Shown: positions 1 through 8,856, numbered from the stretch's first letter. The stretch is DNA of 64,000 nucleotides from Pelagibius sp. (GCF_028281305.1 NZ_JANQKD010000003.1:62001-126000), one strand, 5' to 3'. The notes: generated from the sequence alone by a model not told the origin. A program made the numbers and translations.

Positions 1-1
1 C

Positions 2-409
2 CGCAACGCCGAAGAAAAGATCGCCGCCTTCGACATCCGCGGCGCCGATGCGACCACGGCTACACGCAGCCTTTCCGGCGGCAACATGCAAAAGGTCATC
101 CTCGCCCGGGTCCTGGACCAGAAGCCACGCATCATCCTCGCCAATCAGCCGACCCGCGGGCTCGATGTCGGCGCCGCGGCGGCTGTGCAGGCTCTGCTGT
201 TCCAGGCGCGGGCCGAAGGCGCGGGCATCGTCCTGATCTCCGAAGACCTCGAGGAGCTGCTGCAGATGTCCGACCGCATCGCGGTGCTCTACCACGGGCG
301 TCTCTCCGCACCCGTCCCTGTGGAAGAAGCGGATCTCAGAACCCTTGGCCTTATGATGGCCGGACACGGTACGGCAGAGCATTCGGACGAGGGCCGCCAT
401 GCGTCTTGA
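2..409 (+). CDS. ABC importer ATPase, C-terminal part (nucleoside/base type)
   Basis: The open frame runs in from the left edge, so only the last 135 or so residues are present. They contain an ABC signature (LSGGNMQK), a Walker B/D-loop stretch (IILANQPTRGLD) and the following switch region (VLISEDLEE). This arrangement is typical of the second nucleotide-binding domain of the double-domain ATPases that serve sugar and nucleoside importers of the RbsA/YufO type. The last 11 bases overlap the start of the first permease gene, so translation is probably coupled. With the two permeases downstream it forms a BmpA/NupOPQ-like importer; the binding protein must lie to the left of the window. A purine, pyrimidine or nucleoside substrate is inferred from the deaminase gene that follows. 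Confidence 0.9.
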   Translation, partial: RNAEEKIAAFDIRGADATTATRSLSGGNMQKVILARVLDQKPRIILANQPTRGLDVGAAAAVQALLFQARAEGAGIVLISEDLEELLQMSDRIAVLYHGRLSAPVPVEEADLRTLGLMMAGHGTAEHSDEGRHAS

Positions 410-1448
410 GCCCCGCGCCCATGTGCCGCTGTGGCTGAACCTGGCCGCTCCGCTGACGGCAATCGCCCTGGCCTTCCTGCTCTGCGGGCTGCTCATCGCC
501 TGGGCCGGCGCGCCGGTGCTGGCCGCCTACGGCGCCCTGGTGAAGGGTGCGCTGGGCTCGGTCTTCGCCCTGAGCGAGACTCTGACGCGCGCGGCACCAC
601 TGATCTTCACCGGCCTGGCGGCCGCCGTCGCTTTCCGGGCCAAGCTCTGGAACATCGGCGGCGAGGGCCAGCTCTATGCCGGCGCGCTGGCGGCGACCTA
701 TGTCGGCACCGGGCTCGTCACCCTGCCGCCCCTGCTGATGGTGCCCTTCCTTTTCCTGGTCGGTGCGCTTGCCGGCGGACTGCTGCTGCTCCTGCCGGTG
801 ATCCTGAAGCTGAAGCTCAAGGTGGACGAGGTGGTGACCACCCTCCTCCTCAACTTCGTCGTCCTGCTCTTTGCCAACTACCTGCTCTTCGGGCCTTGGA
901 AGGACCCCCTGGCCATGGGCTGGCCTCAGGCGGCGCCGATCATCGACGAGGGCGTACTCTCACCCCTGATTCCCCGCACCCGCCTGCATTCCGGCCTGCT
1001 CTGGGCGGTCTTCTTCGCGGTCGCAGCCTGGGCCTTCATCCGCTACTCCAAATGGGGCTTCGAGATCCGCGCCGTCGGCAACAACCCGGAGGCGGCGCGT
1101 TTCGCGGGCATTCCGATGGGTGCGACCGTGCTGCGCACGGCGCTGCTCTCCGGGGGTCTCGCCGGCATGGCCGGGGTCTGCGAGCTGGCGGGCCTCAAGG
1201 GTTATCTCACCCTCGATATCTCGCCCGGCTTCGGCTACACGGGCATCGCGGTGGCCATGCTGGCGGGCCTGCATCCCCTGGGTGTGATCGCCGCGGCGAT
1301 CTTCGTCGCCGCCATCTACAACGGCGCCGACGCCATGAGCCGGGCCATGTCGATCTCCAACTATCTGGCCGATGTGCTGACCGCGACCGCCCTGCTGCTG
1401 GTGCTGGCGAGCGTGCTCTTCGTGCGCTACCGGCCCCGCCTGCGCTAA
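399..1448 (+). CDS. ABC importer permease 1 (nucleoside/base type)
   Basis: The product has 349 residues with about eight to ten hydrophobic segments and belongs to the BPD_transp_2 permease family (YufP/NupP type). The stretch around KLKVDEVVTTLLLNF and the later GFEIRAVGNNPEAARFAG region are family hallmarks; the latter is the cytoplasmic loop that couples to the ATPase. The ATG overlaps the end of the ATPase gene by 11 bases. It forms the inner-membrane channel together with the next gene. The length is normal for the family. Confidence 0.92.
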   Translation: MRLEPRAHVPLWLNLAAPLTAIALAFLLCGLLIAWAGAPVLAAYGALVKGALGSVFALSETLTRAAPLIFTGLAAAVAFRAKLWNIGGEGQLYAGALAATYVGTGLVTLPPLLMVPFLFLVGALAGGLLLLLPVILKLKLKVDEVVTTLLLNFVVLLFANYLLFGPWKDPLAMGWPQAAPIIDEGVLSPLIPRTRLHSGLLWAVFFAVAAWAFIRYSKWGFEIRAVGNNPEAARFAGIPMGATVLRTALLSGGLAGMAGVCELAGLKGYLTLDISPGFGYTGIAVAMLAGLHPLGVIAAAIFVAAIYNGADAMSRAMSISNYLADVLTATALLLVLASVLFVRYRPRLR

Positions 1449-1462
1449 GGGGCCGGAGCGGC

Positions 1463-2404
1463 ATGGACATCCTGGAGATCTTCGTCTCGCTGGGCTTCTG
1501 GGCCGCCCTGGTGCGCATGGCCACACCGCTCATCTTCGGCACCCTGGGTGAGCTGATCTGCGAGCGCGCAGGCGTTCTCAATCTCGGTATCGAGGGTATC
1601 ATGACCCTGGGGGCCATGGTCGCCTGGATGTGGGTCTACCAGGGCGGCGGGCTGTGGTCGGCGGTGCTGGTGGCCGCGGCCTTTGGCGCCCTCTTCGGCC
1701 TTCTACACTCCGGCTTCAGCGTCTACCTCGGCGTTTCCCAGCACGTCACCGGGATCGGCATCACCCTGCTGGCTTCTGCTCTGAGTTACTTCGCTTTCCG
1801 CATGCTGCTGCCTGATGTCACCACGCCGCCGAAGATCGACCCCTTTCAGCCTTATCCCGTTCCGGGCCTGTCGGAGCTGCCCTTCCTCGGTGAGGTCCTG
1901 TTCACTCAGAGCCCCCTCACCTACCTGGCCTTCGCGCTGGTGCCCCTGGTCGCCTACGGCCTCTACCGCACGCCGCTGGGTCTGGCCGTGCGCATGGTGG
2001 GCGAGAACCCCATGGCCGTTGAGGCCCAGGGCATCGACGTCCACCGCCTGCGGACCGGCGCCGTCATGCTGGGCAGCGCCTTCATGGCCGTCGGCGGCGC
2101 GTTCCTTACCATTTCGGTCTTCGATGCTTTCTACATCGGCATGATCAACGGCCGCGGCTGGATCTGCGTCGCCCTCGTGATCTTTGCCTCCTGGCGCCCG
2201 GGCAAGGCCTTGCTCGGCGCGCTGCTCTTCGCCGCCTTCGAAGCGCTGCAGATTCGCGTGCAGCAGTCCGCCTCGGCCTTTATCCCCTATCAGTTCTTCC
2301 TCATGATGCCTTATGTTCTCAGCATCCTGGCGATGATCGTCATGTCGCGGCGCGCGGCCTACCCCAAGGCCCTGCTGGTCCCCTTCCGCAAGGGCGAACG
2401 GTAA
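1463..2404 (+). CDS. ABC importer permease 2 (nucleoside/base type)
   Basis: This is a 313-residue polytopic membrane protein of the BPD_transp_2 family (YufQ/NupQ type). The ATG at 1463 was chosen because it follows a GGAG-rich stretch 14 bases after the previous stop. The same frame stays open upstream inside permease 1, but that part is antisense-like noise. The loop with GLAVRMVGENPMAVEAQG is the expected ATPase-coupling segment, parallel to the one in permease 1. It should pair with permease 1 as a heterodimeric channel. A REP-like doublet separates it from the downstream deaminase gene. Confidence 0.92.
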   Translation: MDILEIFVSLGFWAALVRMATPLIFGTLGELICERAGVLNLGIEGIMTLGAMVAWMWVYQGGGLWSAVLVAAAFGALFGLLHSGFSVYLGVSQHVTGIGITLLASALSYFAFRMLLPDVTTPPKIDPFQPYPVPGLSELPFLGEVLFTQSPLTYLAFALVPLVAYGLYRTPLGLAVRMVGENPMAVEAQGIDVHRLRTGAVMLGSAFMAVGGAFLTISVFDAFYIGMINGRGWICVALVIFASWRPGKALLGALLFAAFEALQIRVQQSASAFIPYQFFLMMPYVLSILAMIVMSRRAAYPKALLVPFRKGER

Positions 2405-2415
2405 GGTGCGCTCGC

Positions 2416-2505
2416 CCTTCAAGACGGGCCTGCCGGCCCTCCTCAGGACGAGGCTCACACCTCGCCTCGTCCTGAGGAGCCGCGTCAGCGGCGTCTCGAA
2501 GGATG
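2416..2505. repeat. REP-like doublet, copy A
   Basis: Two units of a roughly 40-base hairpin element lie in opposite orientation (2416-2454 inverted, 2465-2505 direct). Bases 2439-2453 and 2465-2479 form a perfect 15-bp inverted repeat around an 11-base loop. Each unit has the layout CCTC-arm, TGAGGAG, inner hairpin, CGTCT-GAAG, closing arm. It sits between the last permease gene and the amidohydrolase gene. The same doublet occurs near 18.3 kb and 33.6 kb. Confidence 0.85.
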
Positions 2506-2524
2506 GGTACTCGATCGGAGAGAT

Positions 2525-3799
2525 GTGATGCTCGATCTCATTGTCCGCAACGCCACCCTGCCCGATGGCGCAAGCGGCCTGGACATCGCCGTCCAGGACG
2601 GCGTCATCGCCGAGGTGGCACCGGCCATCGCGGCGGAGGCGGCTCTCGAAATCGACGCCCAGGGCTTTCTCGTCACGCCGCCCTTTGTCGACAGCCATTT
2701 CCACATGGACGCGACCCTCAGCCTTGGCCTGCCGCGCCTGAACCAGAGCGGCACGCTGCTGGAGGGCATTGCCCTCTGGGGCGAATTGAAGCCGGACCTC
2801 ACGGTGGAGGCCTTAAAGGAACGCGCGCTGGCGCTCTGCCGCTGGTCGGTCGCCAAGGGCACGCTGGCGATCCGCAGCCATGTCGATATCTGCGACGACC
2901 GCCTGCTCGCCGTCGAGGCGCTGCTGGAAGTGCGGGAGACGGTGAAGGACGTCATCGACCTGCAGCTCGTCGCCTTCCCGCAGGACGGCTACCTGCGCTC
3001 CCCGACTGCGCGGGAGAACATGCGCCGCGCCCTCGACAAGGGCGTCGACATCGTCGGCGGCATCCCCCATTTCGAGCGCACCATGGCCGAGGGTGCCGAG
3101 TCCGTGCGCCTGCTCTGCGAGCTGGCCGCCAAGCGGGGCCTGCGGGTCGACATGCACTGCGACGAGACCGACGACCCCAACTCCCGCCACATCGAGAGCC
3201 TGTCCTACGAGACGCAACGCCTGGGCCTGCAGGAGCGGGTGACCGGCTCCCACCTCACCTCCATGCACTCCATGGACAACTACTACGTCTCCAAGCTGAT
3301 GCCGCTGATGGCCGAAGCTGGGGTGAACGCGGTGGCCAATCCGCTGATCAACATCACCATCCAGGGCCGTCACGACAGCTACCCCAAGCGCCGTGGCATG
3401 ACCCGGGTGAAGGAACTGCTGGCCCAGGGCATCAACGTGTCCTTCGGCCACGACTGCGTCATGGACCCCTGGTATCCCCTCGGCAGCCACGACATGATCG
3501 AGGTGGCGCAGATGGGCCTCCACGTCGGCCTTATGACCGGCGTCGAGGAACAGAAGGACTGCTTCGCCGCGGTCACAGAGAACGGCGCGAAGACCCTGGG
3601 GCTGGAAGGCTACGGCCTCACCCCCGGCTGCAACGCGGACATGGTGATTCTCCAGGCCGGCGACGTGCTGGAGGCCCTGCGCCTGCGGCCCGTCCGCCTC
3701 ACCGTCATCCGCCGCGGGCGGGTGGTTGCGGAGACCCCACCGGTGAAATCGCAGTTGAAGGTGCTGGGCAATGAAGCTATCGACTTTATGAAACATTGA
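2525..3799 (+). CDS. Cytosine-deaminase-like amidohydrolase
   Basis: This 424-residue metal-dependent hydrolase closely resembles E. coli cytosine deaminase CodA. Numbered from the GTG at 2525, it has metal ligands H58 and H60 (DSHFHMD), Q153, H211 and E214 (HCDE), H243 and D310, then W316 in DPWYPLG. All are offset by three from the CodA residues recalled from the literature. One change stands out: the residue after the catalytic Asp (CodA D314) is Cys311, reading GHDCV. That residue contacts the pyrimidine, so the substrate may be a modified cytosine, isocytosine, creatinine-like ring or similar. It follows an importer of nucleobase type, so uptake and deamination are probably coupled. An ATG at 2528 is an equally good start after the GGAG at 2517. 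Confidence 0.85.
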   Translation: MMLDLIVRNATLPDGASGLDIAVQDGVIAEVAPAIAAEAALEIDAQGFLVTPPFVDSHFHMDATLSLGLPRLNQSGTLLEGIALWGELKPDLTVEALKERALALCRWSVAKGTLAIRSHVDICDDRLLAVEALLEVRETVKDVIDLQLVAFPQDGYLRSPTARENMRRALDKGVDIVGGIPHFERTMAEGAESVRLLCELAAKRGLRVDMHCDETDDPNSRHIESLSYETQRLGLQERVTGSHLTSMHSMDNYYVSKLMPLMAEAGVNAVANPLINITIQGRHDSYPKRRGMTRVKELLAQGINVSFGHDCVMDPWYPLGSHDMIEVAQMGLHVGLMTGVEEQKDCFAAVTENGAKTLGLEGYGLTPGCNADMVILQAGDVLEALRLRPVRLTVIRRGRVVAETPPVKSQLKVLGNEAIDFMKH

Positions 3800-3819
3800 T
3801 ACCTGATTGAGGAAGTCCC

Positions 3820-5064
3820 TTGTCCCAGCTCGACCTTGCCTTCGTCCGCTCCCAGTTTCCCGCTTTCTCCGATCCCTCCCTGAAGGACTGGGCCTTCTTC
3901 GAGAACGCCGGCGGCTCCTATGCCTGCGGCCCGGTGATCGAGCGGCTGACCCGCTTCTATCGCGAAACCAAAGTGCAGCCCTACGGCCCCTTCCCCGCCT
4001 CGGAGCGCGCGGGTGCGGAGATGGATGAGGCGCGGCGGCGGCTCGCCGGCTATCTCAACGTCGCCGAGGACGAGCTGCACTTCGGCCCCTCGACCACCCA
4101 GAACACCTACGTTCTGGCCCAGGCCTTCCGCGAGATGCTGAACGACGGCGACGAGATCGTCGTCACCAACCAGGACCACGAGGCCAATTCCGGCGCCTGG
4201 CGGCGCTTGGCGGACAGCGGCATCGTGGTGCGCGAGTGGCAGCTGGACCCGGAGAGCGGCGAGCTCGATCCGGCTGCGCTGGACTCGCTGCTCAGCGACA
4301 AGACTCGTCTGGTCGCCTTCCCTCACTGCTCCAACATCGTCGGCCATGTGAATCCGGTGACGGAGATCGCCGCCAAGGCCCATGCCGCCGGCGCGGTGGT
4401 CGCGGTGGACGGCGTCTCCTACGCGCCGCACGGCTTTCCCGACGTGGCCGCCCTGGACGCCGACATCTATCTCTTCTCGCTCTACAAAACCTACGGGCCG
4501 CACCAGGGCCTGATGACGGTAAAGCGGGACTTGGCCGAACGCCTGCCCAACCAAAGTCACTTCTTCAACGCCGACAAGATCCTGAAGAAGCTGACGCCCG
4601 CCGGCCCCGACCATGCGCAGATCGCCGCCTCCGCCGGAATCGCCGACTACTTCGATGCCCTCCACGCCCGTCACTTCGCCCACACCGTCGAAGGCGATGA
4701 GGCCGACGAGGCCGAGCGCGGCCGCCGCGTCCATAGCCTGATGGAGGCCCAGGAAAAGGCGCTGCTGGCGCCCCTGCTGGACCACCTGCGTCAGCGCAAC
4801 GACATCCGCGTGCTCGGCCCCACCGATCCGGCGGTGCGCGCGCCGACGGTGGCGATCCATCCCAAGAACAAGCCGGCGCCGGAGGTTGTCGAGCGCCTAC
4901 GGCACCACAGGATCGCCGCCTGCGTCAGCAACTTCTATGCCTACCGTCTGGTCCAGGCCATGGGCATCGACCCGGAACCCGGCGTGCTGCGCCTTTCCTT
5001 CGTCCACTACACCAGCCCGGAAGAGATCGAGCGGCTGATCGAGGCCTTGGACGAATCGCTCTAG
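3820..5064 (+). CDS. Class V aminotransferase, cysteine-desulfurase-like
   Basis: This 414-residue PLP enzyme of fold type I resembles the cysteine-desulfurase-like family (TIGR01976 type). The PLP lysine is K223 in SLYKTYGPH, and D197 in VAVDGVS is the expected ring-nitrogen partner. The N-terminal FFENAGGSY stretch is also family-typical. The start is a TTG preceded by GAGGAAG with good spacing. It lies 20 bases after the amidohydrolase and probably shares its transcript. True cysteine desulfurases carry a mobile catalytic Cys, which I do not clearly see, so the reaction (lyase, desulfurase or transaminase) is open. Confidence 0.85.
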   Translation: MSQLDLAFVRSQFPAFSDPSLKDWAFFENAGGSYACGPVIERLTRFYRETKVQPYGPFPASERAGAEMDEARRRLAGYLNVAEDELHFGPSTTQNTYVLAQAFREMLNDGDEIVVTNQDHEANSGAWRRLADSGIVVREWQLDPESGELDPAALDSLLSDKTRLVAFPHCSNIVGHVNPVTEIAAKAHAAGAVVAVDGVSYAPHGFPDVAALDADIYLFSLYKTYGPHQGLMTVKRDLAERLPNQSHFFNADKILKKLTPAGPDHAQIAASAGIADYFDALHARHFAHTVEGDEADEAERGRRVHSLMEAQEKALLAPLLDHLRQRNDIRVLGPTDPAVRAPTVAIHPKNKPAPEVVERLRHHRIAACVSNFYAYRLVQAMGIDPEPGVLRLSFVHYTSPEEIERLIEALDESL

Positions 5065-5096
5065 GGCGGCCTCGCTCCTGACCATATGCGCGAACA

Positions 5097-5119
5097 CGTC
5101 TTCAGCAGACCTGAAGACG
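5097..5119 (+). terminator. Stem-loop after the aminotransferase, possible terminator
   Basis: A perfect 9-bp inverted repeat (CGTCTTCAG / CTGAAGACG) with a 5-base loop lies 33 bases after the stop. It is followed by CTTGAACTTT, which is only moderately T-rich, so it may be a weak terminator or an mRNA-stabilising hairpin. Confidence 0.4.
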
Positions 5120-5199
5120 CTTGAACTTTCTGCTTCGGACTCCCGACACATCGGCGGCGTCACCTGTCTTTGACGTCTCTACTGAGGAGAATCCGAACC

Positions 5200-5607
5200 A
5201 TGAACCTACGTAACCTGATCTGTGCGGTCCTGGGGTGCCTTTTTCTGGCGCTGTCCGTGACCGCACAGGCTGAACCCATTTCTGCAGATGCTTCTCTGCA
5301 GCAGTTGGAGCCGGTAGCAACCGCGGTTGATCTTGCCGGGTTCACTGTGCTGGCCGAGTTGGAGAACACGAAGAAGCGTGTTTTTGAGCGCCGTTCGCCG
5401 CCCGGCGGCGGTGATCAGGCTCCGCAGTCCCTCAAAGCCCCCATGACCGGCGAGGTGGAGTTCGACGCCTGCTGCGACAACTGCAGTAAACCGGGGGGAT
5501 GTACCGGCTGCAACTCGGGACCCGAAGGATTGAACTGCGGGAAAGGGCTGATCGCTGCCGACTGCCAGGTGGTCAATGACGATGTAACCTGCGTCAAGAA
5601 GGATTGA
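5200..5607 (+). CDS. Small secreted Cys-rich protein of unknown function
   Basis: I do not recognise a family. The ATG at 5200 follows AGGAGA with 9-base spacing. The 135-residue product begins with a clear signal peptide (hydrophobic 7-20, likely cut after AQA). The middle (30-85) is ordinary and low in Cys. The C-terminal 45 residues carry eight cysteines at 91, 92, 95, 101, 104, 113, 122 and 131, including CCDNC and CTGC. The even number and secretion suggest disulfide bonding or metal binding in the periplasm. It is monocistronic, facing the terminator of the minus-strand ABC operon. Confidence 0.75.
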   Translation: MNLRNLICAVLGCLFLALSVTAQAEPISADASLQQLEPVATAVDLAGFTVLAELENTKKRVFERRSPPGGGDQAPQSLKAPMTGEVEFDACCDNCSKPGGCTGCNSGPEGLNCGKGLIAADCQVVNDDVTCVKKD

Positions 5608-5630
5608 CGTCCATCTCTATCGTCATTCCT

Positions 5631-5660
5631 AAAAAAGGGGGAGCGCCAAAGCGCTCCCCC
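5631..5660 (-). terminator. Rho-independent terminator of the pyrimidine operon
   Basis: Read on the minus strand, a perfect 10-bp GC-rich stem (5651-5660 with 5637-5646) and a 4-base loop are followed by six Ts. It lies 26 bases beyond the stop of the binding-protein gene. The plus-strand side has no T tract, so it works mainly for the minus-strand operon. Confidence 0.92.
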
Positions 5661-5685
5661 AACCCACCCCTCTATACTTCGGGAC

Positions 5686-6687
5686 TTACATGCCGTTGGC
5701 CTTTTCCCAGACCGCGTGGGTCCAGGCACCTTCCGGCTTCTTGGTGATGACCGGCGTGGAGGCATTGGCCAGCAGCGTATCGACAGTGCGGTCGTAGTCG
5801 CCGGGCTCCAGGTAGCCGAGGCCCTTGGCCGAGCCTTCCAGCAGCTTGGCGATCTCGCCCATCATGCGCCGCTGGTGCTTCTCGGTCTGGGCGCCGGTCT
5901 CGTCGTTTTCCAGCACGATGTCGGCGGCTTCCTCGACGTTGTTCTTTGCGTACTCCCAGCCTTTCAGAGAGGCGGCCACGAAGCGCGCCATCTTGTCCAC
6001 GAAGGCCGGGTCCTGAAGGTTCTCCTCCAGGACGTAGAGGCCGTCCTCCAGGGTCGCGACGCCCTGGTCCTCGTACTTGTAGACGATGAGGTCGTCAGCG
6101 CCGAGCCCGGCGTCGATGATCTGCCAGTACTCGTTGTAGGTCATGGTGGAGACGCAGTCAGCCTGCTTCTGCAGGATCGGGTCGACGTTGAAGCCCTGCT
6201 TCAGCACCGTCACGCCCTCGGGCCCGCCGTCGGTCGGCAGGCCGAGCTTGGCCATCCAGGACAGGAAGGGGTACTCGTTGCCGAAGAACCAGACCCCCAG
6301 GGTGCGCCCCTTGAAATCCGCCGGGGAAGTGATGCCGCTGTCCTTGCGGCAGGTCAGCATCATGCCTGACTTCTTGAAGACCTGGGCGATGTTCACCAGC
6401 GGCACGCCCTTCTCCCGCGACGCCAGGGCCGAAGGCATCCAGTCGATGATCACATCGGCGCCGCCGCCGGCGATCACCTGCGGCGGAGCGATATCCGGCC
6501 CGCCCGGCTTGATGGTGACGTCGAGCCCGGCCTCTTCATAGAAGCCCTTGTCCTGGGCGACGAAGTAGCCGGCGAACTGCGCTTGGGTCACCCACTTCAA
6601 CTGCAGCGTCACCTCGTCGGCCGCCGCCGCCGTGCCGGCCGTCAGCAGCAGGCCCGCCCCCGCCGCCAGTGAAATCAGTTTTCTCAT
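5686..6687 (-). CDS. ABC importer substrate-binding protein, NMT1/THI5-like
   Basis: This is a 333-residue periplasmic binding protein. Residues 1-22 form a signal peptide ending in TAAAA. The mature start contains LQLKWVTQAQFAGYFVAQD, the typical opening of NMT1/THI5-like and SsuA-like binding proteins. Close relatives bind thiamine pyrimidine precursors, riboflavin-like or other small aromatic substrates. Here the gene is the last of a RutR-controlled operon, so uracil, thymine or a related pyrimidine is the likely ligand (inference). The terminator follows 26 bases downstream. Length and domain content are normal. Confidence 0.88.
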   Translation of the reverse strand: MRKLISLAAGAGLLLTAGTAAAADEVTLQLKWVTQAQFAGYFVAQDKGFYEEAGLDVTIKPGGPDIAPPQVIAGGGADVIIDWMPSALASREKGVPLVNIAQVFKKSGMMLTCRKDSGITSPADFKGRTLGVWFFGNEYPFLSWMAKLGLPTDGGPEGVTVLKQGFNVDPILQKQADCVSTMTYNEYWQIIDAGLGADDLIVYKYEDQGVATLEDGLYVLEENLQDPAFVDKMARFVAASLKGWEYAKNNVEEAADIVLENDETGAQTEKHQRRMMGEIAKLLEGSAKGLGYLEPGDYDRTVDTLLANASTPVITKKPEGAWTHAVWEKANGM

Positions 6688-6772
6688 CTTGCCTCTCCTC
6701 TTCTCTGAGTCTCGTTTCTTGCTCTTGAGGTTTCTCTCCCTAAACGCATCCCAAATCCTTGATCTTCCATCA

Positions 6773-7933
6773 TTATCGATAGGAGGGATGCCAGAACGTC
6801 GCGGCCCGCTCGGCCAGAGCCAGCAGGCCGTAGAACAGCGAGCCGGCCACGGCCGCCACGGCGATGGTGGCCCAGACCATCTCCACGTTCATGCGGCCGA
6901 TCTCAGTGGAAATCCGGAAGCCCATGCCGACGATCGGCGTGCCGAAGAACTCCGCCACGATGGCGCCGATCAGCGCCAGCGTCGAGTTGATCTTGAGGGC
7001 GTTGAAAATAAAGGGCAAGGCGTTGGGCAGCCTGACCCGCACCAGGGTCTGCAGGTAGCTCGCCCCATAGGAGCGCATGAGGTCGCGCTCCATGGCCTGG
7101 GTGGCATGCAGACCGGTGATGGTGTTCACCAGCATCGGGAAGAAGGTCATGATAACGACGACCGCCGCCTTGGACTGCCAGTCGAAGCCGAACCACATCA
7201 CCATGATCGGCGCGACGCCGACAATGGGCAGGGCCGAGACGAAATTGCCCAGCGGCAGCAGGCCGCGCTGCAGGAAAGGCACCCGGTCCACCAGGATCGC
7301 CACCAGGAAGCCGCTGCCGCAGCCCATAAGGAAGCCGGTCAGTACCGACTTGATGAAGGTCTGGTAGAAGTCGGCGATCAGCGTGTCCGTGGAAGCCATG
7401 AAGATGGCCGCAATGCGCTCCGGCGAGGGCAGCAGCACCGTCGGCACGCCGAAGCCGGTCACTCCGACCTGCCAGAGATAGATCAACCAGGCGCCGAACA
7501 GGCCCGGCACCAGAAGCGCGGCGAAGCCTTTGCTGTCTCCCTTGCCCGCGGCTTCCGACAGCAGGCCGAGGGTGCGCCAGACCAGAAAGCCCAGCCCCAG
7601 GACGAAGACCCAGACCCCCAGGCCTTGAAGACCCACAGGCGCTTCGGCGCCCAGGACGGCGAACTGCCGGCTGATCGCCGCAAGCGGCACCCAGGCGCCG
7701 GCGACGCAGACCGCCAGCAGAATGAGGCCGACTGCGAGGCCACGGAGCGCCAGCGCTGCCTGTCCCGCTGCGGCCAAGGCGGCGATGCCGAGGCCAAGCA
7801 GAAGTCCGGGCTCCGCAAGCCAGGCCACGCGGTTGCCGATCACGTCCTGACCGACCGGCAGAAGAAGGGCGACGGCGAAACACAACAGGGCCAAGAGACA
7901 GGCGCCCTCTTCCTTCCAAGCGCGGCGCATCAT
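6773..7933 (-). CDS. ABC importer permease with N-terminal membrane extension
   Basis: This 386-residue permease is of the BPD_transp_1 (SsuC/ThiX) type. The canonical domain occupies roughly residues 175-386 and has an EAA-type coupling loop (ERDLMRSYGAS, then LPNALPFIF). Before it lie about 170 residues with four further hydrophobic segments and no recognised domain, making it longer than the usual 250-residue permease. It overlaps the preceding permease gene by 4 bases. The two permeases are different enough to form a heterodimer. Together with the ATPase and binding protein it completes one importer. Confidence 0.88.
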   Translation of the reverse strand: MMRRAWKEEGACLLALLCFAVALLLPVGQDVIGNRVAWLAEPGLLLGLGIAALAAAGQAALALRGLAVGLILLAVCVAGAWVPLAAISRQFAVLGAEAPVGLQGLGVWVFVLGLGFLVWRTLGLLSEAAGKGDSKGFAALLVPGLFGAWLIYLWQVGVTGFGVPTVLLPSPERIAAIFMASTDTLIADFYQTFIKSVLTGFLMGCGSGFLVAILVDRVPFLQRGLLPLGNFVSALPIVGVAPIMVMWFGFDWQSKAAVVVIMTFFPMLVNTITGLHATQAMERDLMRSYGASYLQTLVRVRLPNALPFIFNALKINSTLALIGAIVAEFFGTPIVGMGFRISTEIGRMNVEMVWATIAVAAVAGSLFYGLLALAERAATFWHPSYR

Positions 7934-8856
7934 GGCCGGACCCCCGTGCGCCGCAGCACCAGCCGCTCGACCATGCCCACGGCGGCCACCAGCAGCCCGG
8001 CCATGGCCGCGGCGGTGAGCAGCGCCGCCCAGATCTGCACGGTCTGGCCGTAGTAGGACCCCACCAGCAGCCGCGCGCCGATCCCTGCCGAGGCGCCGGT
8101 CGGCAGTTCACCCACGATGGCGCCAACCAGGGAGATGGCGATGGCGACCTTCAAGCTGGCGAAGAGGAAGGGGATCGACGAGGGCCAGCGCAGCTTACGG
8201 AACACCTGGCCGGTGCTGGCGCTGTAGGTGCGCATCAGGTCCATCTGCAGCGGGTCGGGCGAGCGCAGGCCCTTCACCATGCCGATGGTCACCGGAAAGA
8301 AGCAGAGGTACATGGAGATCAGCGCCTTCGGCACCAACCCCGTGAAACCGATGTTGCCGAGCACCACGATGATCATCGGCGCGATGGCGAGGATCGGTAT
8401 GGTCTGGGAGGCGATCACCCAGGGCAGCAGGCTGCGGTCCAGGGTGTTCACATGGACGATGCCGACCGCAAGCGCGATGCCCAGCAAGGTACCCATGGCA
8501 AAGCCCAGCAGGGTCGAGGAGAGGGTCACCCAGCCGTGGTAGACGAGGCTGCGCTTGGAGGTCACGTTGCGCTGGAAGATCGACTTGTTCAGCTCCACCG
8601 CCACCTGATGCGGCGCCGGCAACACCGGACGCTCCATGGCCATGGCGTCTTCGGCCAAACGGGTGATGGACCAGTCTTCCCCCTGCCGCTCATAACGGTC
8701 GATCAACAGGGGCGCGTTCAGCCAGACGGTTCCCAGGTACCAGAGCGCGAAGATCGCCAGGCAGACCACGGCCAAGGGGCCGCTGCGGCCCGCGAAGATC
8801 CGGGACAGAAGCCCGGGCGACGGTCGTGCCGGAGCGCCGAGAGCCTCAGTCGTCAT
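7930..8856 (-). CDS. ABC importer permease
   Basis: This 308-residue membrane protein has a single N-terminal segment and then a BPD_transp_1 domain from about residue 100. The EAA-like loop reads QMDLMRTYSASTG and is followed by RWPSSIPFLFASLK. It is the partner of the longer permease downstream, with a 4-base overlap, and its own start overlaps the ATPase gene by 11 bases. The segment between the first helix and the core (about residues 45-95) is polar and may be periplasmic. Confidence 0.9.
   Translation of the reverse strand: MTTEALGAPARPSPGLLSRIFAGRSGPLAVVCLAIFALWYLGTVWLNAPLLIDRYERQGEDWSITRLAEDAMAMERPVLPAPHQVAVELNKSIFQRNVTSKRSLVYHGWVTLSSTLLGFAMGTLLGIALAVGIVHVNTLDRSLLPWVIASQTIPILAIAPMIIVVLGNIGFTGLVPKALISMYLCFFPVTIGMVKGLRSPDPLQMDLMRTYSASTGQVFRKLRWPSSIPFLFASLKVAIAISLVGAIVGELPTGASAGIGARLLVGSYYGQTVQIWAALLTAAAMAGLLVAAVGMVERLVLRRTGVRP

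Noticed and set aside
431..1462. Upstream extension of permease 2 within permease 1
   Set aside because: The added residues are Arg/Gly/Pro-rich and out of frame with permease 1, which is certain; the true start is at 1463.
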